Positions 45,192 to 56,585 of a DNA stretch of 64,000 nt are shown in pieces. The notes under the pieces are model-generated. The model saw only the letters and a list, made by a program, of their open reading frames with translations. It had not been told where the DNA came from and searched no databases. The DNA lies in contig NW_006763306.1 in assembly GCF_000218685.1 (NCBI RefSeq), forward strand, positions 706,812 through 770,811, read 5' to 3'. The stretch's first letter is position 1. Each line of letters starts with the position of its first letter. The translations under genes and the position numbers were made by a program. Source of the DNA: Serpula lacrymans var. lacrymans S7.9. Taxonomy: Eukaryota; Basidiomycota; Agaricomycetes; Boletales; Serpulaceae.

Positions 45192-47096
45192 ATGGTCACC
45201 CATGTGCTGTTCGAGTCGGCGTCTGGCTATGCCATATTCCAGGCGATGTTGTTCGAGAACATCGCTGCCCAACACAAGGCCGTGCAGGATTCGATAAAAG
45301 ACCTCTCCAAGTTCACAAAAATGGTCTCGTTGGTCAGTTTTTCACCATTCAAAAGCGCTGCTGAGGCTCTGGAGAACATAAACGACGTTTCTGAAGGTAC
45401 GCATGGCTTGTTTGCACGATAAATCAACGGTGGCTTTTGAATTACTTCCTAATGCGAATTTTTCTCCACCTCAGGTCTGCTAAACGAGCACCTTCAATCT
45501 CTGCTCGAACTCAACCTCTCAAAATCCAGCAAAAAGTCTCCCGTCTTGCTCGCCGTATCAGAACCCGCACTCGCAAACTCAATAAATGCGACACTCAAAA
45601 TCAAATGCGAAGTCTCAGAACAGGGCCTCGAGCTCATCCGCGGCATCCGCCTTCACGCGCCCAAGCTCCTCAAAGGCCTCGAATCCAACGACCTCACCAA
45701 AGCCCAGCTCGGCCTCGGCCACTCCTACTCCCGCGCCAAACTCAAGTTCAACGTGAACAGGTACGACAACATGATCATCCAAGCCATCGCCCTCCTCGAC
45801 CAACTCGACAAGGACGTCAACCTGTTCTCGATGCGCATACGCGAGTGGTATGGATATCATTTCCCAGAGCTCGTCAGGCTCGTCCCCGATAACTACACGT
45901 ACACCCGCGTGGCGCATTTTGTGGGCGATAAGGATACGCTGAATGAGGAGAAGCTGGAGGAGCTGGCTGTTATTTTGGAAGACGATACGACGCTTGCGCA
46001 GAACATCCTCGACGCGGCAAGAGGGTCGATGGGCTCGTCCCTCTCCGAGATCGACATGCTCAACATCTCCGCCTTCGCCGTCCGCGTCGTCTCCATCTCC
46101 GACTACCGCAAATCACTCATAGCCTACCTGAGCGAGAAAATGAACCTCGTCGCGCCAAGTCTCACCGCGCTCCTCGGCGAGCGCATCGGGGCGCGCTTGA
46201 TCAGCCATGCGGGCAGTCTGACGAATCTGAGCAAGTACCCGGCGAGTACGGTGCAGATTTTGGGTGCGGAGAAGGCGCTGTTTAGGGCTCTTAAGACGAA
46301 GGGTAATACGCCCAAGGTGAGCGTGCTTTTTTTTTCCCGTTAATTTGGTGGACGATTCACTCATGCGTTCGACAGTACGGTCTTCTCTACCACTCCTCCT
46401 TCATTGGCCGCGCAGGACCCAAGCACAAGGGCCGCATCTCCCGATTCCTCGCCAACAAATGCTCCATCGCATCGCGGATAGATTGTTATTCAGGTAAAGC
46501 TCCCTCGTCCCCTCGTCTTCGTACTCCCATCCCAACGTTCCACTACCCCCCCTAGATAACCCAACTCCAAAATTCGGCGAAGCCCTACGCGCCCAAGTCG
46601 AAGAACGTCTCGCCTTTTTCGAGACAGGCGCAGCACCCTCCAAAAATGCAGACGCCATCCGCAAGGTCCTCGACCAGCTCGCTCTCGATGACGACGACGA
46701 CGAAGGCGCCGACTCGGACGCAGAGATGGCAGACGGCGACGCCGAGCCCATCCTCACCCTTCTCGAGCCCAGTCCCAAGAAGGAGAAGAAGAAGAAGCGG
46801 AAGAGCGACGCTATGGATGTCGATGGGGATGACAGCGAGGGCGAGGGCGAGAAGGCTGCCAAGAAGCCCAAGCTGTCAAAAGAGGAGAAGAAGGCGCTGA
46901 AGAAGGCAGAGAAGAAGGCGGCGAAGGCGAAGGCGGCTGTTGATGGCGAGGTAAGCACCCCCTCCTTTTTTGTGACGCCAAGCTACCCTGTCATCGCACT
47001 TTTTCACTCACGCGCTAAAATGTACAGGAGATTCCTAAGAAGAAGAAGGAAAAGAAGGAGAAGAGGGAGAAGGAAAAGAAGAAGAGCACGGAATAG
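45192..47096 (+). CDS. NOP56: Nop56, box C/D snoRNP core protein
   Basis: Nucleolar scaffold that with fibrillarin, Nop58 and Snu13 forms box C/D snoRNPs guiding rRNA 2'-O-methylation. Five exons (45192-45396, 45475-46316, 46376-46493, 46556-46950, 47028-47096) sum to 1629 nt, 542 residues, slightly longer than yeast Nop56. Order: NOP5NT domain ([12 protein letters not shown]), the [13 protein letters not shown] block, the coiled-coil/NOSIC region ([21 protein letters not shown], then [12 protein letters not shown]), [14 protein letters not shown], then the Nop domain with [17 protein letters not shown] and [29 protein letters not shown] spans exon 3. The C-terminus is an acidic stretch then a Lys/Glu-rich KKE tail as in all Nop56. 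Spellings near YGYHF and [11 protein letters not shown] favour Nop56 over Nop58. Introns are too short to host snoRNAs. Confidence 0.96.
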
Positions 47097-47749
47097 CGAG
47101 ATGATTTGCGCGTCTTTTCGTCTTTTCGGCACACACACCCCCCCCCCCTCTCATCATCTCTCATCTATCACGACTCGCCTCTGTTCCAAGTTATATTTGT
47201 TGCATGTTATGTGCTTTGGGTGTAGAGTACATCGAATTGATACACTATGTATTACCTGCCCGCCCTGCAAAACATGCGCGAGATATTGACAGTGCCCAAC
47301 TCACAAGAAATGCATCGACAAGGTGCGTCTAGCTTTTAATTTAGTAATTTAGTGCTATAAAACAGATGATCGTTGCTGGTATGAACACCTCGTTATGCGT
47401 TATGCCTCGTGCCATGCGAAAAACTAGAGAGGTAGTCGAAAGTAGCTGCTATGGAAAAGATCGTGACAAGTCATGTACATGCTGCTGGTATCTCTAAATG
47501 AATACAACAAAAGCAGGAAAAAAAAACGATTATACGCGCGACGAACTGAAAAAAAGGAGCTGCGTCGCAAAGTGAATACAATATCGAACAAAACCGAATC
47601 ATGACTCGGCGAGTCTTGCACACCCTCTTCATATTTCGCGATTCCATGCCTAATGCTTTTCAACCCCATGCAGATCCAGAGCGACTCGAGCCAGGGTATC
47701 AGTATCACCCCCCTATCGCTATCGGGTATCCCATCCCCTCCCCCCTCAC
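47097..47749. other. Convergent spacer between NOP56 and the antiporter
   Basis: 3' regions of two convergent genes. It contains a C-run near 47144 and no supported gene. Confidence 0.5.
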
Positions 47750-50700
47750 TCACTCCAACCCAACATTAACAGCCTGCACCACCACCATCCCCGCCATCTC
47801 CACCCCCGCCAACACAACAGCAGCACCCACATCCCCAATCGTCTTCCTCACCATCTCCCCTTCGCTTCGACTGCTTCCCCCTCCCCCTCCCCCTCCCCCT
47901 CCTCCTCCTCCTCCTCCTCCTCCTCCTCCGCCCCCGCCGCCAGCACCGTGGCCCCATAACCCTTGTTTACACTCTTCCGCTACTTCTCGGAGCTCGCTCA
48001 CGTGGCTCTCTACCGACATGCGTCGCGAGCGCCCAGCAACGACGAGTAAGCGCGTCCCGCTCTCCACCGGGCGTATACCCGCCCCCTGCGCACCCGCACC
48101 CGCACCCGAGCCTGCACCAGCATTCAAGCCCGCATTCACATTCGCCAGGGACGTCCCAGACCGGAGGGCAGACACGTGGTGCAAAATCGCATGAATGGGC
48201 GCAGGCGTCGAGAGCTCCGAGAACGTCATGCGTGAGAGCGCAGCCGTCAACGTCGATGCAGCCTCTCCCTCGCCGCCCTCCACCACCCTCGCAGCTCTCG
48301 CCGCATACCTCTCCCACACCACGTTATCCGCTGTCTCAGACTGCAGCCGCGTCGCCGTCGTCGCAGCGCCATACACCGTATCAGGGAACCCGATAGTCTA
48401 ACGCCCCCATCAAGTGAGCACATGAAATGATGTCGTCAGCACATTCCCCTCGCACACAAGGAGAGAAAACACACGCACAGAAGTCACCGTCAAGCCATGA
48501 TCCCTAATATGACTCGCCACAGTCGCCATATCCACCTTCTCCCTCTCCTCCCCACCATACGCCGTCTTCGGCTCTTCCACATGCCCAACCGCCACCCTCT
48601 TACACACCCTCACCACGCTCGCGCTCATCCTCCCACTCGCACATAGCTGAACGACAAACTCGAGGGCGAGTCGGTCGTCAGGGCCTCCAAAGAAGGGAAA
48701 GAAGACGTGCTGCTTGCCCCTTCCTTTACCCTCCATCCCCCCAAGCCCGCGTCCACGTGGGGTGGGATGAAGATGCGAAGTAGAGTGTCCAGGATCAACA
48801 AAGATAGCCACATCCGTCTTCGCCTGCGCAAACACGCCCCTCACAAACTGAGAGTGTATCGCACTCGCACTCTTATCCCCTCCCCTTCCTCCTCCAAAGA
48901 ATGCTTCAAAGGGGTTGTGCATCACAGACGCGCGAGGCGTAAACGCAGGGGTGTCTTCCCCAGCTGTGATCGCACCTGTGGGTGAAGACGACATGGGCGG
49001 CAACCATGGAAGGCACACCATCTCGCTTCCCCTCCCTACGGCCCACTCCGTAACACACCCAGCCATCCCTTCCCATCCCACAAATTCGAGTCCACCCCTC
49101 ACACCGACCCCATTCAGCTCGCCGTACATTCCAAATATGCCAAGCAAGGGATCGGTGTAGAGAAGAGTGGTCGGCAGGGGGAGGAACGCATCACAGCAGA
49201 GGTACGGTCCGAGGAGCTCGAGCAGGCGGAGGGCGTCATGTGGATGGGGGGTGGAGAAGGCGGGAGTGCGTGGCGTGGCGTCAGCGGGGACGATGATGAA
49301 GAAGGATGAGGAGGCTGGATCAACTGCGTAAACGCCATCATCCCTGGCATATGCTCCAGTTTGTCCAACACAATCGTGAACCGCGTCTTCCACCTCCCAA
49401 GCCCGTCTTCCCCTTCCCACCCCTCGCCTTTCCCCTCACCTTCTCCCTCCCATTCCTCTCCCCGTCCTTCGCGTTTTAACTCAGCTCCAACTCCACCTTC
49501 CGCGCCGCCCTCTGCGCCAGTAAGAGAAGGCTGAGCGGGACCGCCCAAGGGCGACACACGCGTGCGGCGTTCGGGCGGGTAGAGCGTGTTGACGAGGGGG
49601 GTTGTCATGAACGTCAGGAGCACCGCTTCCAATACGAACATCGAGAATACGCGCTACACCCATCACAAATCGTCGCGTCAGCAAAAAGGCATATCCCACC
49701 CTTAGTTCCCCTTCCTACTCACCTGAGACAAAATACCAGCTGAGAGACCGACGTTGAGCACGATGAGCTCGACAAGTCTAGAATGTCATGCGAACGATAT
49801 GAGCAACCAGGTTTCAGAGCTCTCGCAAAAATGAGAAGAATCTCGAGAAACTGTCCCACTCACCCCTTACAACTCATCAAAGCCCCCACCGCGCTCGCCT
49901 CTCTCCAACTAAAGCCCGAAAATCGCGCTGCAAGCATACATCCTCCAAACTTTCCTGTAAACGCAAGCGAGCAGATGGCAATCGTGAACCCCCAGGTGAT
50001 CCCTGCGAAGCGAGTGAGTGAAAGGTGGCGAACAATGAGTAATGAGTGACGAAAGAGAAGTGGGAAGTGGCGAGTGACGATGACAGTATTGATTATGACA
50101 GGATCGTACGTAAGTAAGTGAAGGAAGGAAGGTAGTCTCACCATTATTAAGCAACCCGAGGTTCGTGTTCAGCCCCGATATCGTGAAATACTATCAAAAT
50201 CAAGCGTTTTGGTCGGTTAGTCAATGCGAGATGTGAAAGGATAGACGATGAATGTATGGTGAAGCCAATAAGTATAAACGCATAAACGCAGATCGTCAAC
50301 GCATGAACGCATGAACAACCCAGAGTATAAACGCATGAACGCATGAACGAGTTCAGCGGGCCAACGCATGAAAGACGCAAGGCAATCCAAACCGCCAAGG
50401 GCCCAAACCAGCCCAACAGGCGTAGATTTGACCGCATAATCGCATGAAAGACGCAAGAGCGCCACATCGCACCGCACGCACACACCGCACACCGCACACC
50501 GCACACCGCACATCGCACATCACACCGCACGAACGCCCACAACGCAAATCAAGGAACCACACTCACAAGCGGCAAAAAGATAATCGACACCATGTCTTCC
50601 AGTTTTTCAGTGAGCGCGATGGTGAGGCCGCCTTCGCGGGGGACGATGATGCCTGCTAAGAATGCGCCTGTGGAAAGTGTGATTAGTGGTGGTTGGGAGC

Positions 50701-51827
50701 GGGCCCCAAGAAATAAAGTGCAAATAACGATGATTCTCAAACACACTGCTACGACCTCATCCCAACACACCAAAAAAGCACGACTCACCAAAGATAGCAT
50801 TGACACCGATGATGTCGGTAAAAAAGGCAGAAGAGAAGAGGGTGATGATGACGACTGTCATGAAGAACATGGTGGGGCCATTCTCGATGGAGCCGGTCTT
50901 CCTCGCGATCCAATACAAGGCCCACTTGACGGGCCACAGCAAAAAGAGGGTCCAGGCGACGCAACAAAGCAAGACCCAGACGGCGGTCAAGCCGGAGCCT
51001 GCATTGACGAGTGCGACTGCGAGAGCCAACAAGGTCCAACCGACGACATCGTTTCCGACGCCGGCGGAGAGGACGATGATGCCGACGGTGGTGTCGAGGA
51101 GTTTGAGTTCTGTGAGGATGCGGCAGAGGACGGGGAAGGCGGTGATGGAGTAGGCGACGCCAGTGAAGAGCATGAAGTGGGTGAATTGGATGGAGGGGTC
51201 GATGAAGTGGTGGTAGAGGGGGAGGGAGAGGGCTGAGCCGAGGCCAAAGGGGAGAGCCATGCCAGCGAGGGAGACGATGGTGGAGAGACGGGCATTGCGT
51301 TTTATGATGGCTGCGTCTATTTCGAGGCCGACGAGGAAGAGGAAGAGGCAGAGACCGATGTTTGCGACGAGGGAGAGGTAGGGGAGGGATTCCGAGGGGA
51401 ATATGTGGATTGTGAAACCGGGTATGCGACCGAATGCGGTTGGGCCTGTGGAAGGGTGAGTGGTAGGAAGAGGGAGAAAGGAAGGGAAAGGACCTAGGAG
51501 GATACCGCCCAAAACCTCTGCGATGACCTTTGGTTGTCTCATTTTAGCGAGGAGGAGACCGAGAAGCTGTGTCATGATGATGATAACGCCTGGAAGGGGT
51601 GAGTGAGGGAGAGAGTGAGCAGCAGAGCACGGACCGACTTGGATGATCCACATGCGGAGGGGATCAGTGGATGTGAATGCAGAGGGATCAGTGCCTGTGA
51701 GGAGGCCACCCTGTCTGAGGTGAGGACATGAATTCGGGAGAGAGACGAAGCATACCTCGCCGGTTGCCGTTGCTCGTTTTGCATAGTGGTTGAATATGCG
51801 AATGATATTATTTGAGAATTCAGGCAT
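47750..51827 (-). CDS. KHA1: Kha1-like K+/H+ antiporter (CPA2 family)
   Basis: Endomembrane monovalent cation/proton exchanger controlling K+ and pH in the Golgi/endosomal system in yeast. The 5' end at 51827 opens the frame MPEFSNNIIRIFNHYAKR. Membrane part: MTQLLGLLLAKMRQPKVIAE, FLFLVGLEID, TGVAYSITAFPVLCRIL and the ion-binding LSAGVGNDVVGWTLLA (paired Asn-Asp of electrogenic CPA2), then TDIIGVNAIFGAFLAG and PREGGLTIALTEKLED. Small exons follow: YFTISGLNTNLG near 50150-50190 after a ~377-bp intron, then GITWGFTIAICSLAFTGKFG, LVELIVLNVGLSAGILSQ and RVFSMFVLEAVLLTF. The cytosolic C-terminal half (49650-47750) has the SFFIIVPAD and TRLLVVAGRSRRM segments typical of Kha1 tails, plus long Glu/Gly-rich inserts and a ~25-Gly run. 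About ten exons. Introns inside 51827-50800 are in frame, so the unspliced frame is open there too. Confidence 0.9.
47877..47945. repeat. CCT/CCC triplet tract encoding poly-glycine in the antiporter tail
   Basis: Pyrimidine-rich plus-strand tract; on the coding (minus) strand it gives about 25 consecutive Gly codons between GLWGHGA and SSRSEGE. Such GGN runs are length-unstable. Confidence 0.85.
50194..50570 (-). repeat. Long antiporter intron filled with short tandem repeats
   Basis: This ~377-bp intron is several times the local norm. Its 5' half (minus sense) is an array of a GTGCGGT-type heptamer (plus CACCGCA, about 50466-50530), and its middle holds repeats of AACGCATGAACG (about 50278-50350). 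Open frames across it are an effect of the repeats. Confidence 0.75.
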
Positions 51828-51842
51828 GGTGGGCGGGAGGGA

Positions 51843-51975
51843 GATGGAGAAAAGGGAGGATGATGGAGAAAAGGGAGGATGATGGAGAAAAGGGAGGATG
51901 ATGGAGAAAAGGGAGGATGATGGAGAAAAGGGAGGATGATTTAAATAAGGAAGGATGATGGAGAAAAGGGAGGAT
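51843..51975. repeat. 19-bp minisatellite just upstream of the antiporter start
   Basis: Seven consecutive 19-bp units of GATGGAGAAAAGGGAGGAT. Six are perfect; unit 6 (51938-51956) is a diverged GATTTAAATAAGGAAGGAT. On the gene strand it is a pyrimidine-rich array starting 15 bp before the ATG at 51827, so it lies in the 5' leader or core promoter. Confidence 0.92.
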
Positions 51976-52639
51976 GATGGGAAGAGACAGTCTGGTGGAG
52001 CAGCAGGCCAAGATGACCAGGAACAGGATCAACGCCTCCGAGTCTTGGCTGGCTTTAGACTCATTCAACGACGCGCAATGTTGAAAATCGTGTTAGCTAT
52101 TAATAGAAGAACGACGTCATCGCACTCTATCGGGCGCAAGGGTCATCAGACAGCGTCCCACTTGGAAGCGAGCCCCAAACCGCAGAGCTCATCGATGCCC
52201 ATGATGTTCGAGCGTGCAAGGCACTCGCTCCCTACCACTGACACGCTCGCCCCCACACCCTCTCCACCCATCCATCCTACCCACCCTCGCTTCATGCTGT
52301 GCCCAACAAACTAAACGAGCAAGGAATGAACCCAAATCAAGGGCTGCCTTTACAGGCAATTGCACCCCGGAATCATATTCCTCCCTCCCCAACTTGATTT
52401 CCTGAATCCGAGTCAGCTTCACGGCGAAAACAATGTGCAGTGACACATGTCATATGCGTATGCCTCAGGTTTGCCAACCCTCCTCAAATCAACACGAAAA
52501 AACAAGCCGAGTATCGGAACGACTTTAAGCGAGCCACTGCCAACACTTCAAGCACGTTTATAAACGCTCATCCTTCAACAAGCTCAGCGGGGCCCACAGT
52601 ACCTTTCTTCGCGGCTGCATCTGACCATCAACGAGACGT
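51976..52639. other. Antiporter upstream region
   Basis: No supported gene or RNA. Short frames on both strands lack motifs. Confidence 0.4.
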
Positions 52640-53562
52640 TGTCAATCGCAAAATACCTTGTTTATCGGGGGTCAACTTTCCACTAACAATCACCAAGACG
52701 AATCGCCGTTGGACGTTGTCTGCCGGCTTTTTCTTTGCAAGCAGTTGCCACACTTGCAGGGCGACATAGTTCCTCGATTCTATGGTTACTTCAGCAGTGG
52801 CGAAGAAGAGAAGACATCAGATGTAGCATGCATTTTGATGCAATATGGTGGTCCGCATCTTAGCACACCGTTCACGTCTGTCAGGAATCTCTGTCTCGCG
52901 TCTCAGCTGCAAACAGGCTCGAACTCAACTCGAGCTTCAACTTGCAAATCGCCGGCGGCCTGGAGCGAATGTCGGTATGTGAAGCTTTATGTCAGTTGTT
53001 GATGTTCTGCCTGATGTTTATCGTCAGTAACTCTTTTATCCAAGCACTTGTAGAGATACATAGAGCACATCTGATCTTCGGTAACGTTGAGGAAAGCCAC
53101 GTCCTCTAATTCAATGCTCGCCCAACATTGTGGTCCTCACCTTAGTACACCCATCGGATCTATCGGGGACCTCTGTCTCGAGTCTCAGCCGCAAACAGGT
53201 TCTTCAACTCAAAATTCAACGTGGGTAGTGGCTGCGAACAACAACTTGAAGCTCATATTTTTTACATACGGTCAGGCCACATTCGCTTCGAAGGCATGTT
53301 TGTTTCGGTTAAGCATGCAGCCACCCCGTAGCTTTTGGCGGAGTGGGTGACAGACCCCTGTTATGACCTGGAATCAGCAAGACGGGCTATTGATCGACAT
53401 ATTGAAGAGTATTATCCAGAAACAGTGAAGCCTGGGGAACCCGAACTTGTCGGTGTTGACTACAATCTGTATCATCCAGGAGATGATGAGACGGACTCGG
53501 AATCTGAGACTGAGACTGAGCTGGTTAACTCTGGCTTGCCGGATGACCAGGCAGGTCGCTGA
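52640..53562 (+). pseudogene. Decayed mushroom kinase-like gene with a duplicated exon
   Basis: A frame at 52658-53002 has LPHLQGDIVPRFYGYF and CILMQYGGPHLS, similar to the N-lobe of short mushroom kinase-like proteins (LQG-x-IVPR-x-YG, then an ILM-x-x-GG hinge). A second, related block (QHCGPHLSTPIGSIGD) follows 280 bp later. An acidic C-terminal frame at 53335-53562 (DLESARRAIDRHIEEYYPE, ending Glu/Asp/Ser-rich) fits the tail of such proteins. No HRD or DFG motif is present, and I could not splice the parts into one frame, so this looks like a truncated pseudogene. Alternative: a divergent intact gene with more introns than I can see. Confidence 0.4.
52848..53198 (+). repeat. Direct duplication of a ~70-bp exon segment
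   Basis: 52848-52918 and 53128-53198 are about 80 percent identical (TCTGTCTCG, then GTCTCAG and CGCAAACAGG-type ends shared) and read in the same protein register (GGPHLSTP ... LCLASQ versus CGPHLSTP ... LCLESQ). Confidence 0.7.
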
Positions 53563-54079
53563 GCACATTATGTTTGTCCAGTTCTGACTGTAGGCCCCGG
53601 TTGTATAATATGCATGTAAATTCGTATAAAGTGCATGTTCTTGGCATATTCTCCAAGTATATTTCAAGCTCGGAAGCCAACCAATCTGAAGTTCTTCTTG
53701 CTTTATGACACACCTCAAACTTTCACCAATGGCAGTGCTGACTTGAAAGCCTCTCGTGACTCAGATTGGAGGGAAATATTCAGTACATATTATAGTGCGT
53801 CACTTTCCATGTTCACTTTCACAGCATCATGTATATGACCCCTCTATGTTATGGTTGTGCCTATTGTCTGCAGACTTGTGCATCTGGACAAGAAAGCATT
53901 TTATGACCCCAACAAGTTTGCACTCCACGTCTCACTATTGCCGCACTCACCAACTTCTTGTACTGTCCTTGCTCTCCATAGACATTTTCAGGATAGACGA
54001 TATGTTTGTTGAGTTCCAAACGACAACTCGACAACTGCCTAGACTCTTGTTATTCACACTCCGCATTTCTGGCATTCTC
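53563..54079. other. Spacer before the copia element
   Basis: Short unsupported frames only. The last bases, GGCATTCTC, are also found just before the 3' LTR at 56423. Confidence 0.4.
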
Positions 54080-54242
54080 TGTTGGTATTCTACATAAACA
54101 TATATATACAGACCGTACTCGTAGTCAGGACCTCAGCGATTCTGTTCCCGCTGAGGTATGTTCGTCTTCTCCATGTACACATAGAACTCTCCAATTGATA
54201 GTGATTCTGTTCCCGCTGAGATCCACCTCGTGAATCTCTACA
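54080..54242 (+). mobile_element. 5' LTR of a young copia element
   Basis: TGTTGGTATTC ... GAATCTCTACA, 163 bp, with an ATATATATAC box at about 54100. It differs from the LTR at 56423-56585 by about one base (TGTTCGTC versus TGTTCATC). Directly after it, GGTTATGAGCC could be the primer-binding site. Confidence 0.88.
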
Positions 54243-54323
54243 GGTTATGAGCCATCTGGTTCACGACTGATCTCACCACGCGACCTATATCACTCTTTTC
54301 GCCCGCTTCCGCTATCTTATCAG

Positions 54324-55031
54324 ATGGGCAAGTTTGATCACATTCCTGACCTCACTGGGTCTGACAATTACCTTGGATGGAAGCGCGTCATGTTCCTCGC
54401 CCTTTTGGGTGAGGGCTACTGGCGTCTCATTTCCTCTGGTCAGGATCCGTCCAAACCTCGTGAATTCGCTAGCTATTGTCCAGTTGCTGCCGATCCTCTT
54501 CATCCCTCTGCTTCTGAATCGAAGATTATGGACAATTGGATCTTGCGTGACTGCACTGCAAAATCCCTCATATGCCGAAAAGTCTCTCCTATAGTTTCCA
54601 AACTCCTTCCAGACAATGTCAACCTCACTGCCCGTACCTGTTGGGATATTTTGGCTACTCATTTCCGTTGCAGCAACTCCTCATTGCAATTTGAACTGCA
54701 CTCTCGCATGTCTTTACTTCGCATGAAGGATCTTGATGATGCTGAACGATTTCTTTCCAAGTGGCGAGACATCACTCAATGTTTCTCCGCCTTGTCCACT
54801 GATTCTTTATCGGACAAAGAGGCCATCTTTAATTTCATGGGGGGACTTCCTGCCGTTTCAGTGTGGGACACTTTCAAATCCCATCACACTCGTTCCCTCC
54901 AACACGTCACACATGGCATTGTGGACATCAGGGGAGTATCTACTCCTTTCGTTGTTCCAGCCATGGACCCTTCTTTTGATCAGGTCCTCACTACCTTCAG
55001 CGTTGAGGTCACCCGCCTCAAAGGTGAATGA
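54324..55031 (+). CDS. Copia gag polyprotein
   Basis: Intact 235-codon frame of the Ty1/copia gag type: LTGSDNYLGWKRVMFLALLGEGYWRLI at the N-terminus (long-recognised gag opening, here quoted in part), then the helical core with ARTCWDILATHF, SSLQFELHSRMSLLRM, LSKWRDI and FMGGLPAVSVWDTF. It ends at 55031 without a zinc knuckle in frame; the knuckle-like Cys/His residues (NPACASNP, HNLSHCYQTGG) appear in the frame at 55032-55379, which suggests a frameshift between gag and the knuckle. The start is the first Met after the leader. Confidence 0.8.
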   Translation: MGKFDHIPDLTGSDNYLGWKRVMFLALLGEGYWRLISSGQDPSKPREFASYCPVAADPLHPSASESKIMDNWILRDCTAKSLICRKVSPIVSKLLPDNVNLTARTCWDILATHFRCSNSSLQFELHSRMSLLRMKDLDDAERFLSKWRDITQCFSALSTDSLSDKEAIFNFMGGLPAVSVWDTFKSHHTRSLQHVTHGIVDIRGVSTPFVVPAMDPSFDQVLTTFSVEVTRLKGE

Positions 55032-55339
55032 TTGTACCATCGTTCTGCGCCAGAATTTGCCCATGCCGGGGTCACCCAGTCCTCCAAGTCACATCTTCCC
55101 CCTTCCTGTGTGCACGAAAACAATCCCTTGGGTCTCCCTTGCTCGAACCCGGCTTGTGCCTCAAATCCTCGTCGCAATGGTCACAATCTGTCCCACTGTT
55201 ATCAAACCGGTGGTGGCATGGCGGGTCAGGCCCCCTGGCATCAACATCCAGTTGCCCCTCTTCCTGATCCTTCATCCTCTCCCGCTGTTTCCCCCCCCCC
55301 CCATTGTTGCTCAATTGGCTGTCACTTCTTCCCCCGCTT

Positions 55340-56410
55340 TTCCGTCGCACTTTGGAGACCTGTCATGTGCCATCACTGATGCTCCTCTTCCTTCTCTGGG
55401 CTCTTTCACCACTATTCTCGACTCCGGCACCACCTCCACTCTTATCATGGATCGCTCGGTCTTCTGGTTTTACACTGTCGACCCCTCCATTTCCATTAAA
55501 ACTGCCAATCAGGGGACCCTCAACTCCGCTGGTCGTGGTGACTGCCTGGCAGTTCTTACTTTGAATGGCTCTCGACACCGGCTACGCCTTCGTGATTGCA
55601 TTCATGCCCCCAGCGCTCTCATAAATCTCGTCTCCGTGGGTCGTTTATTGAGCAAGGGCTGGTCCTGCGTCTTTCAGGGTTCTCCCAGTCGCTGCGTCCT
55701 TTCCTATCGCTCTTCCACTCTCGGCTCCATTCCCATGACCAACAATCTCTTTTACATGGACCTTGATTTCATTCCTCCCTCTTCCATGTATGTCATCCCT
55801 GCCAGCCCCACCAACCTTACTGCTTTTGCGCGCGTTGTCCAAACACACGATTTATGGCATGCTCAACTCGGTCACATTGGTGGTTCGGCCGTCTTGCGCC
55901 TTCCTCATTTTTCCACTGGCGCAGTTGTTTCCTCCTCCTCTCCACTTTCCTCTTGTGAAGCCTGCATCTTAGCCAAGCATCCCCACCAACCACATCCACC
56001 ATCCTCTTCACCCCCCGCTTCCCACCTCCTCGACCTCATTCATACCAATCTTTGTGGTCCTTTCCCGGTTGCCACTCCACATGGCAAGCTGTACTTTCTC
56101 ATCTTTCTTGATGATCACAGCAACTGGCTTTGGCTCTACCTCCTCGGTTCCAAGGGTGAGACTCTCTCGGAGTGGACAGCTTTTTGTGCCCGTGTTGAGA
56201 AACAGACGGGGTGTTCCATCTAAATCCTGCGCTCCAATAATGGCGGGGAATTCACTGGGTCTGCTTTTCAACAGGCCCTACGTGACGGCGGGATAGTTCA
56301 CCAACTTTTGGCGGCATACTCCCATCAGCAAAATGGCAAGGCTGAACGTGCTATGCGGACCATTGAAGGTCGTCTTCTCGCCCTCTTGAAAGGTGGGGGC
56401 CTTCCCCTCA
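55340..56410 (+). pseudogene. Copia protease and integrase, pol truncated before RT
   Basis: The frame carries a protease active site in TTILDSGTTSTLIMD, the pre-integrase zinc region (HDLWHAQLGHIGG then CEACILAKH), and the integrase core with LDLIHTNLCGPF and YFLIFLDDHSNWLWLYL. A stop at 56221-56223 interrupts before SNNGGEFTG and HQQNGKAERAMRTIEGRLL. Sequence then ends at LKGGG-LPLT, and the 3' LTR follows within 20 bp, so RT and RNase H are absent. The element cannot move by itself but its gag and LTRs look recent. Confidence 0.83.
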
Positions 56411-56422
56411 CATAGCATTCTC

Positions 56423-56585
56423 TGTTGGTATTCTACATAAACATATATATACAGACCGTACTCGTAGTCAGGACCTCAGCGATTCTGTTCCCGCTGAGGT
56501 ATGTTCATCTTCTCCATGTACACATAGAACTCTCCAATTGATAGTGATTCTGTTCCCGCTGAGATCCACCTCGTGAATCTCTACA
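56423..56585 (+). mobile_element. 3' LTR of the young copia element
   Basis: 163-bp partner of the LTR at 54080-54242. The eight bases before it, GCATTCTC, also precede the 5' LTR, and no target duplication is visible, which points to deletion or recombination rather than simple insertion. Confidence 0.88.

Noticed and set aside
45397..47027. Intronic snoRNAs in NOP56, as in animals
   Set aside because: Introns are about 60-80 bp and show no C/D or H/ACA box pairs.
47601..48194. Pro-rich plus-strand frame at the antiporter 3' end
   Set aside because: Complement of the glycine tract and neighbouring exon, not an independent gene.
50592..51236. 214-codon acidic plus-strand frame opposite the antiporter
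   Set aside because: Antisense shadow of the transmembrane exon. Its Glu/Asp/Gly richness mirrors the hydrophobic codons of the real gene.
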